From Siphonodentalium dalli (taxonomy: Eukaryota > Mollusca > Scaphopoda > Gadilida > Siphonodentaliidae), in the NCBI GenBank assembly GCA_032622095.1, contig CP136069.1, forward strand, positions 188,719,122-188,783,121: a DNA stretch of 64,000 bases, read 5' to 3'. Numbering within the stretch: the stretch's first letter is position 1; the number at the start of each line of letters is the position of its first letter. The position numbers and the translations under genes are program-made. The notes under the pieces were generated by a model, which was given only the letters and a program-made list of their open reading frames with translations, did no database searches and was not told where the DNA came from. Below are positions 59,101 through 64,000 of this stretch, piece by piece.

Positions 59101-62100
59101 CAAGAAATATATTACCATTACCGGTAGTTCATTCAGTGTCCAAGATACTTATTAGGAGATACATAGTTTGGGTAAAACAATATTATATCATGTATACGAG
59201 GCACAATGATGATAGATGTATATGCAAATAATATTTGTTAGTTTTTAACTTTTTTCCTTCTCAGTTTTGGACATTGACCAATATTTGGACTTAATTATAT
59301 AGGCATAACAAATAAAATTCTTTGTTCTCGAGGGCCTAAAAAGAATTATTATTTTAAAATTTATCGAGAATTTTCATAGCTCAAAACTCAATCTCCCAGA
59401 AGAGTCTCCCATTTGTCCACAGTTAAGAGTTTAGATGGGTTTGTGTTTGAGGGTGAAATCGCTAAAAGACAAGGGTGGATAGATAGGGTGGAAATTGTAT
59501 GATTTTATTTCAAACATGTATCCATACATCCATTTCTTTCCAGAATGTTTGGAAAATATAAAGTCTTCCCATTGCTCATCTAGTTTTCCTCTTATAATTG
59601 CCTGAGAATACAGGTATTTAATTTTAATGGCCTTAGTGATAGATAAATGTGTTTTTATTCAGAACTTGCCAGCTTTGATTCTGAAGATAATGCGAGGCAC
59701 ATTTACGCCAATACCAGACCATTACAGTGAGGAGCTACGCTACCTCATACCAAGCATGCTGCATCTGGATCCCAGTAAGAGGCCGAATATCAACCAGATA
59801 ATGGCTCTACCGATTATGATCAACTGTCTTATCAACATTCAAACAGATCTAGGAAAAATACCATGCTCAAGGTACTGTAAAAGTCTTTAATATTTTGGTA
59901 TAAATTTTTGTGGTGTAGCAACTTATTACTTTTTTATGACTTTGTAAATATGTGGATCCGCCACTAATAATTGTAACCTACAAACTCCCAATCAAGTCCG
60001 AGAAACAACAGTGCAGCCACCTCGACAGGCCGTCGGGAATTGTGCATCTGGACTGCAGGTGTAATTAACACATCGCTTGGTTGAGCTTTTATTATCTACT
60101 GCTGAAAATGATAACGACTGGATGTTATTACATAAGCCAACATAAGCTAGGTGATTGTACCTGTTTTCCAAAACAATCAGTGAGGATGGGGTTTATTTAC
60201 TGTGGAGCACGGGAAGAAAATCTAGAACTGTCGTCACTCTGAAACGTTTATAGTTCTGCATGAGTTTGATGATCAATTCGTAGAGAAAGCAGGGTGCATG
60301 ACTTTTTTAAATAGTTTCATTTTAGATAATACATTTACCTTTTACTGACATTCTGTTTCGATTCAAGAATTCCATTGAATACAACTGGCACAGATTTTGT
60401 TCTGGGCCCGAACATTGTGTTTCAAAATTGTATTATTTATGACTACAATGCAGTCCTCGAAACTGGTCATGGCAATAAGCAATGCTGTGGGAAACACCAT
60501 GGCAACATTTGGAATCTAACATGCTACATAATTAGATTTGGTGTGGGACATTTTTCCTAATTTTGAGGGCTGACAATGCTTCTCTCTGGGACATATAATG
60601 CTAATATTTATTAACCTATTTCGATACTGGGAAATAATTCAAAAGCGAATATTGTTAGGCATAATTCGGAGCTCAAACTGCTATGTGGCTTTAAAATGTG
60701 TTTCTCAAATATGCCTTTTATTATTATTTACAGAGTACAGAGGCCCCTGTCTAATCTACCATCAGCCAATCGACTGAAATTACAGAGTAAAAATTCAGGG
60801 AGCAGAGGTTTGTGAAATACATATACATGTACATGAATTTGGATGATGTTAACCCTTTCATGATGGGAGCTGTGCTGGTGCAGCATCAAAGATCCTGTGC
60901 CAGTACATTCTCTTACAGGGAGTTTCGCATATATAAGAGAATTCACTGGCCCATAGGGAGCCTCATATATATAAGAGATTACATTGGCATAACAATATTA
61001 ACAATGTGAGGCTCCCTATGGGAGACTCGCATAGATATGAGAATGCATTGGCACAGGGTTTTCGCAAAATTTCTGGAAGCTCCAGTCATGGAAGGGTTAA
61101 TAGATAGGACTCCACTGCTTTAACCCTTTAAATACTAAATGGATTCTCCCATTCAGTTTTAAAAGCATACATTGGACTGGTCTATTGTTCGTTTGGAGGG
61201 GTGTTCAGGTAATACAAGCAGACAACAAACAGAAAACAGATAATACAAGAGCAGAATGATTCATATTCATTGGTGGGAAATGTTTCAGATAATAAGTTCT
61301 GATCATCTGGAGTGTGTGTTAAAGACATATTATGGACTTGTTCGGGTGCATGAAATTGATAAGTTTTTACTCTGGTGCTAGATGTCATTGCATTTAATTA
61401 ATATATAAGAAAGAGGGCGTGTGTTGTCAATTTGAATTAATATTCGCAAAAAATAACTACTTGCTCAAGATTATTCTCAATTTCTATTTGATCACCCTGC
61501 CGGAGTGTTTCACATCACTTTATAGGGTTGAAACGATTAATCGACTAGTCGTAGACGACGCTGAAATGTCAGAACGTCGACTCTGAATTTTGCCGTCGAC
61601 TAGTCGGAATATAGTGTATTAGTTTCATGTATAACGTTTTCAAGATCGATTCCGGCATAAACGGTGTTAACTGCGTGTAAGTTATGGTAAGTATAACGTT
61701 TGGTGGCACCCGGAATTGACAGTGTTACTAGTATAGACACACACAGACCGGTGACCCGACTATTAATTGGACAAATGAAATTGACAACACAATGTCGCAC
61801 TCGTCGTTTGAGGTCAAAGACATGATGGCAATGATTGACGCGGCTTTGTTGTTTGTCCGAGACCGCTTTGATACAGATGCTGTGTATATTTCCATTGATC
61901 TCGCACCGTCGGATTATGATGCGACGCTGGGTGAAGGTCGCTTAAGGTGACGTCATTGGTGCTACCGTATATAAATGATACTGACATTAAGAACTGGATA
62001 TCGTATTCTACAACGCAGCCTATACTATAGGGCGTATTTAGTCTGAACATTAATATTTTATAGTGACACCGCTCGGCACCGGTTTATTGGTGATCACGTG

Positions 62101-63582
62101 ACTAAACAAAATAATCTCGAACGCTGATATTAAATTTAAAACCTGTATAAATGAGCGTGTATCTAATCATTATCCACCACATGTCTAATTATATAATTAC
62201 ATTCAGTGTGTTGGATAAATATCAAGATGTTTAAACTATTATTTCCCAAATAAATTGGTGTGTATGCAGGGAAATGCGCAACGCAATAGACCATCATTGC
62301 ATCGGTCATCAGTGTATGCCATGTACGATGAATTTTCCGTACAATGTTATGTTTGAAAGTTTTGATATCGGGTACCGACTAGTCGACGCAACGCGACTTT
62401 TGGGCCTCGACTAGTCGACTCTGAAATTCACTAATCGTTTCAACACTATCACTTTAAGTGAAAATAAGCAGACGACATATAATACAAGGGCAGAAGAGTT
62501 TTTATTGTAGGGAAATATTTAGATAATATGTTCAACAAACAACCTATGATCGTTTGTTGAACTTATTATCTGAACAGTTCCTAAGGCATGTGAGTTTTTA
62601 ATATGGAAAGGGTTAAACCACAGTGACAATCCTATATAACATGTTCTACCAGTAGAATTGCATTTCAAACTAATGCCAGAAAAACAAATATCATGTTGGC
62701 CTACTAAATTGACCAATGGGAATGAAGATCTACTAACAGGAGATGAAAGGCTATTAGGTTCACCTGGATTGACACCAACCCCATATTGAAAACCCCGGGG
62801 GATATGGATTCATATGGGCTCGATAATAGCCATCTTGTTTTTTCTACCAACTCTGCCACCTCAGGCATAATAGTCTATTTTGGCGCAAAGAAAATGGATC
62901 GCGGTCAGAAATCATTTTCTTCGACTTTAAAAACATAGTTCCATGTACCAATAATTGCATCTGACGAATTTTAAAGACACATAAATTGACTACAAATTCA
63001 ATTTGTTTATCAATCTTCTGGTGATGAGCCATTGAATGAGTGCATTGACGTACTGGTTATTCAATTTATCACATGGAAAGCATGATAAAAGCATTACTGG
63101 ATTCTTAGTTGTTGGTTACGGTGTCATGTGAGGTTCAGCGAGATTAATATTTATATCACTCCGCCTCACATGACACCGTATCCGGCAACTAATCGCCCTG
63201 AAATTTATATTCCTCATGTCTCCAAGGTATAAAAGTCCATATACTATTTCTAACAAGCCACACATGAATATAAATATTTGACTCAGTTTCTCATGAGATA
63301 ATTTATGGTATCCAATCATAAACACTAGATATCCCCTATGTATTCTTATCACAGAGAATGTAAATGATTTTATATAGTTTGATAATATTGATTTGGTGTC
63401 TTTTTGCAGATGGCATTTCATCTAAGCCTGAGGCTCTGAGTTCTGTGTATTATTGGGGAGGAGGAGTTAACATGCCAATCATAATGCCATTGCCGAGCAG
63501 TGACACACAAGTTATGCAAGTAGCTGCAGGTCGGACACAAAAAGCTGCTGTAACCAAAAATGGCAGGCTGTTCGCATGGGAG
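50060..63582 (+). CDS. NEK8: NIMA-related kinase 8, 5' half (kinase domain plus first RCC1 unit)
   Basis: Exons 50060-50106, 51630-51835, 52645-52700, 54399-54575, 55164-55213, 57053-57134, 59663-59871, 60734-60807 and 63410-63582 give 358 residues in phase; human NEK8 is about 690. Visible motifs are the Gly loop GRGAYG (11-16), ATP Lys33 in [15 protein letters not shown] (126-133), DFG (147-149), the activation-loop end [10 protein letters not shown] and [12 protein letters not shown]. After a basic linker (~276-311) an RCC1 unit begins with SSVYYWGGG and [17 protein letters not shown]. The sequence is far closer to NEK8 than to NEK9, for example [14 protein letters not shown] and [16 protein letters not shown]8 works at the ciliary inversin compartment. 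The gene continues past the right edge. The intron after residue 178 looks AT-AC, and transposons fill most other introns. Confidence 0.95.
50107..51480. other. NEK8 intron 1, nothing recognised in most of it
   Basis: AT-rich intron with a G-run at 50229-50236. No supported exon or known repeat before the hairpin element near 51.49 kb. Confidence 0.45.
51488..51612. mobile_element. Hairpin-module element, right part, next to NEK8 exon 2
   Basis: Diverged GCCAATG(T/C)ATTCT hairpin followed by 'gggttttcgcaaaatttc' and 'agctccagtcatggaagggt', the right end also seen at 61.05 kb. The left end is missing. Confidence 0.75.
51630..51835 (+). CDS. NEK8: NEK8 exon 2 (kinase N-lobe)
   Basis: Encodes [20 protein letters not shown], then [16 protein letters not shown] and [19 protein letters not shown]. 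It holds the ATP-binding Lys. A hairpin-module transposon ends at about 51612, roughly 18 bases before this exon, so the branch region of the upstream intron may be transposon-derived. Confidence 0.97.
52012..52107. mobile_element. 96-bp palindromic TTAA element
   Basis: TTAA at 52008-52011 and 52108-52111. Arms of 48 bases from CCCTTTCAGTGCCAAGTCC are almost perfectly complementary, meeting at 'ccttgatcaagg'. Confidence 0.9.
52146..52308. mobile_element. CAGTAATGCCC MITE, copy 3
   Basis: TA-flanked ends as in the 15.7-kb copy; the middle of the hairpin is shortened. Confidence 0.85.
52645..52700 (+). CDS. NEK8: NEK8 exon 3
   Basis: Encodes [19 protein letters not shown]. The acceptor is ttttgcag and the donor GTAAGT. 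It joins in phase to the hinge of the kinase domain. Confidence 0.94.
53086..53262. repeat. Dispersed repeat with 'gctgtagccggct' units, copy 1
   Basis: Near-identical to 63633-63787: 'gagtgtatttgag', 'agctgtagccggct', 'gacatgcgcagta', 'gaatttcttatc'. Confidence 0.8.
53290..54075 (-). mobile_element. Helentron/HINE-like element 3 (173-bp units)
   Basis: A hairpin 'taccccccgcaacgaagttg...gggggtata' is followed by (GTCC)n and about three ~173-bp units sharing 'ccatgggaacctgtgcacct' and 'attatgac'. The order is the reverse of elements 1 and 2, so it lies on the minus strand. Confidence 0.7.
54130..54245 (+). repeat. Degenerate (GAT)n microsatellite
   Basis: Interrupted gat/gac units in a NEK8 intron, just after a (gtt)n run at 54070-54110. 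Confidence 0.7.
54399..54575 (+). CDS. NEK8: NEK8 exon 4 (catalytic loop and DFG)
   Basis: Encodes [20 protein letters not shown], then [14 protein letters not shown] and [19 protein letters not shown]. It contains the HRD catalytic loop and the Mg-binding DFG. Confidence 0.97.
55164..55213 (+). CDS. NEK8: NEK8 exon 5 (activation segment end)
   Basis: Encodes [16 protein letters not shown] and the first two bases of the next Pro codon. No GT follows; the sequence after the exon is ATATCCTTT, the consensus 5' site of minor-spliceosome AT-AC introns. Confidence 0.92.
55375..55895. mobile_element. Repeat family D copy split by a small inverted-repeat element
   Basis: Family D sequence surrounds an insertion (~55503-55776) with AATCATACTC / GAGTATGATT ends. 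Lies inside the AT-AC intron of NEK8. Confidence 0.65.
56770..56880. mobile_element. Repeat family D, terminal hairpin part
   Basis: TTAACCCTTTATGTACTAAA start, then the inverted 'gaaatgttcagata...tctgaacatttc' core. Confidence 0.65.
57053..57134 (+). CDS. NEK8: NEK8 exon 6 (subdomain IX)
   Basis: Encodes [20 protein letters not shown] and KKAFEAG. DIWALGC is the conserved subdomain IX. The exon starts after the AC of the AT-AC intron; an AG-based start at 57063 would drop YNQ. Confidence 0.94.
57339..58549. mobile_element. piggyBac-like MITE, copy H, with an 814-bp insertion
   Basis: TTAA at 57335-57338 and 58550-58553. Hairpin modules at 57486-57556 and 58455-58525. The stretch between them is interrupted at TTAA by the element at 57611-58424; uninterrupted copies (for example 17.1 and 39.2 kb) read 'cattctttaacaatttta'. 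Confidence 0.88.
57611..58424. mobile_element. TTAA-inserting element with CTGATTGAACGCC ends, nested in copy H
   Basis: TTAA at 57607-57610 and 58425-58428, TIR CTGATTGAACGCC / GGCGTTCAATCAG. The left end has two copies of the palindrome GCGACGAGATATCTCGTCGC. GC content near the ends is much higher than around it. No transposase found. Confidence 0.88.
58809..59150. mobile_element. Inverted-repeat element in NEK8 intron
   Basis: Ends 'gatatcttgaacactgaatg' and 'cattcagtgtccaagatact' pair imperfectly, continuing to 'tatttcttgcaagattctag' and its complement. About 340 bp. Confidence 0.75.
59663..59871 (+). CDS. NEK8: NEK8 exon 7 (kinase C-terminal helices)
   Basis: Encodes [20 protein letters not shown], then [20 protein letters not shown] and [10 protein letters not shown], ending the kinase domain. 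Confidence 0.96.
60734..60807 (+). CDS. NEK8: NEK8 exon 8 (linker)
   Basis: A basic Ser/Asn-rich linker, [20 protein letters not shown] and SGSR, joins in phase on both sides. The linker is poorly conserved in the family, so this exon rests on splice sites and phase. Confidence 0.8.
60853..61096. mobile_element. TTAA element with CCCTTTCATGATGGGAGCT ends and decayed hairpin modules
   Basis: TTAA at 60849-60852 and 61097-61100. Ends CCCTTTCATGATGGGAGCT and AGCTCCAGTCATGGAAGGG. The hairpin modules inside are diverged and rearranged. Confidence 0.8.
61118..62620. mobile_element. Repeat family D copy split by a hAT-like element
   Basis: Left half 61118-61300, right half about 62456-62620 with the 'gttgaacttattatctgaac' core and 'gaaagggttaa' end. 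The interruption is the element at 61522-62447 plus adjoining sequence. Confidence 0.65.
61522..62447. mobile_element. hAT-like element with GGGTTGAAACGATTAATCG ends
   Basis: Inverted ends contain 'gttgaaacgatta' and repeated CGACTAGTCG palindromes. ATCACTTT lies at 61514-61521 and 62448-62455, an 8-base duplication (the boundary may shift by two bases). 926 bp, no transposase recognised. Confidence 0.8.
63118..63172. repeat. Short hairpin
   Basis: 'acggtgtcatgtgagg' pairs with 'cctcacatgacaccgt'. Confidence 0.8.
63410..63582 (+). CDS. NEK8: NEK8 exon 9 (first RCC1 unit)
   Basis: Encodes [20 protein letters not shown] and [20 protein letters not shown], the first blade of the RCC1-like propeller, then a GTTAGT donor. 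Later RCC1 exons lie beyond the window. Confidence 0.95.
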
Positions 63583-63632
63583 GTTAGTACCTTGATCATA
63601 TCATGGATTTTTACCGATGTCATTCTGACATA

Positions 63633-63787
63633 GAGTGTATTTGAGGAAAAAAGCTGTAGCCAGCTGTAGCCGGCTGTGACTAATAAGACATGCGCAGTAG
63701 GAAGCTACAGCGGCCAGGGAAATGAATGGCGACTATCACTAAACATTGTACTCCGACTCTGATAGGAGAATTTCTTATCAGGGAGAT
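63633..63787. repeat. Dispersed repeat with 'gctgtagccggct' units, copy 2
   Basis: Second copy of the repeat at 53086-53262, slightly shorter, directly after NEK8 exon 9. Confidence 0.8.
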
Positions 63788-64000
63788 ATTTTTTTAATAC
63801 TGCTCCCTGGGGACACATAATTGTCATTCCCATTTTGTTGGCTCAAACTAGATATTTTATATCTATGATATATTTATTGTTTGGTGAATAATTAAACTTA
63901 TTTCGTAAAAATATATATAATTATATCTTGTTTGCATATGCCGATTTAGAGAACGAGATATAATCACATATCATACTCTTTTAAATATCAGATTTATGGA

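Overview
The window is animal nuclear DNA: AT-rich, with short coding exons split by introns, dense transposon debris and no sign of operons. The repeats suggest a mollusc, most likely a bivalve. Three or four elements consist of ~170-bp tandem units, a GGAC-type microsatellite and a terminal hairpin, the layout known from bivalve pearl/HINE (Helentron-like) elements. This species call is an inference; another lophotrochozoan, or a deuterostome, is not excluded. Three host genes were rebuilt exon by exon from homology, GT-AG sites and matching phases. (1) 8352-14967, plus strand: a complete six-exon, 208-residue EGF-CFC (Cripto/Cryptic/One-eyed pinhead) protein with signal peptide, EGF-like domain, CFC domain, acidic Tyr-rich stalk and GPI-type tail. 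(2) 24121-42594, minus strand: DBT, the E2 acyltransferase of the branched-chain 2-oxoacid dehydrogenase complex; ten exons and 477 residues are visible and only a short first exon is missing. (3) 50060-63582, plus strand and running off the right edge: NEK8, with the whole NIMA-family kinase domain and the first RCC1 unit. The EGF-CFC gene and DBT converge; DBT and NEK8 diverge. They act in unrelated processes (Nodal/TGF-beta co-reception, mitochondrial branched-chain amino acid catabolism, ciliary signalling) and no shared pathway is implied. Layout: 1-8.3 kb holds a 1.3-kb inverted-repeat element, a LINE 3' end, microsatellites and a SINE-like repeat. 8.3-15.2 kb is the EGF-CFC gene followed by a 76-bp tandem array of its last-exon sequence. 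15.2-24.1 kb is intergenic and rich in MITEs. 24.1-42.6 kb is DBT with introns full of hAT-like, piggyBac-like and Helentron-like elements. 43.8-49.7 kb holds two neighbouring Mutator-like elements with visible target duplications, one carrying broken transposase exons and further nested elements. 50-64 kb is NEK8, one intron of which looks like a minor-spliceosome AT-AC intron. The most notable observations are the EGF-CFC gene itself in a probable mollusc, its tandemly repeated GPI-signal segment, the AT-AC intron in NEK8, and a palindromic module of about 67 bp reused inside several different transposon families. Small open reading frames in the repeats are by-products of palindromes and are not called as genes.
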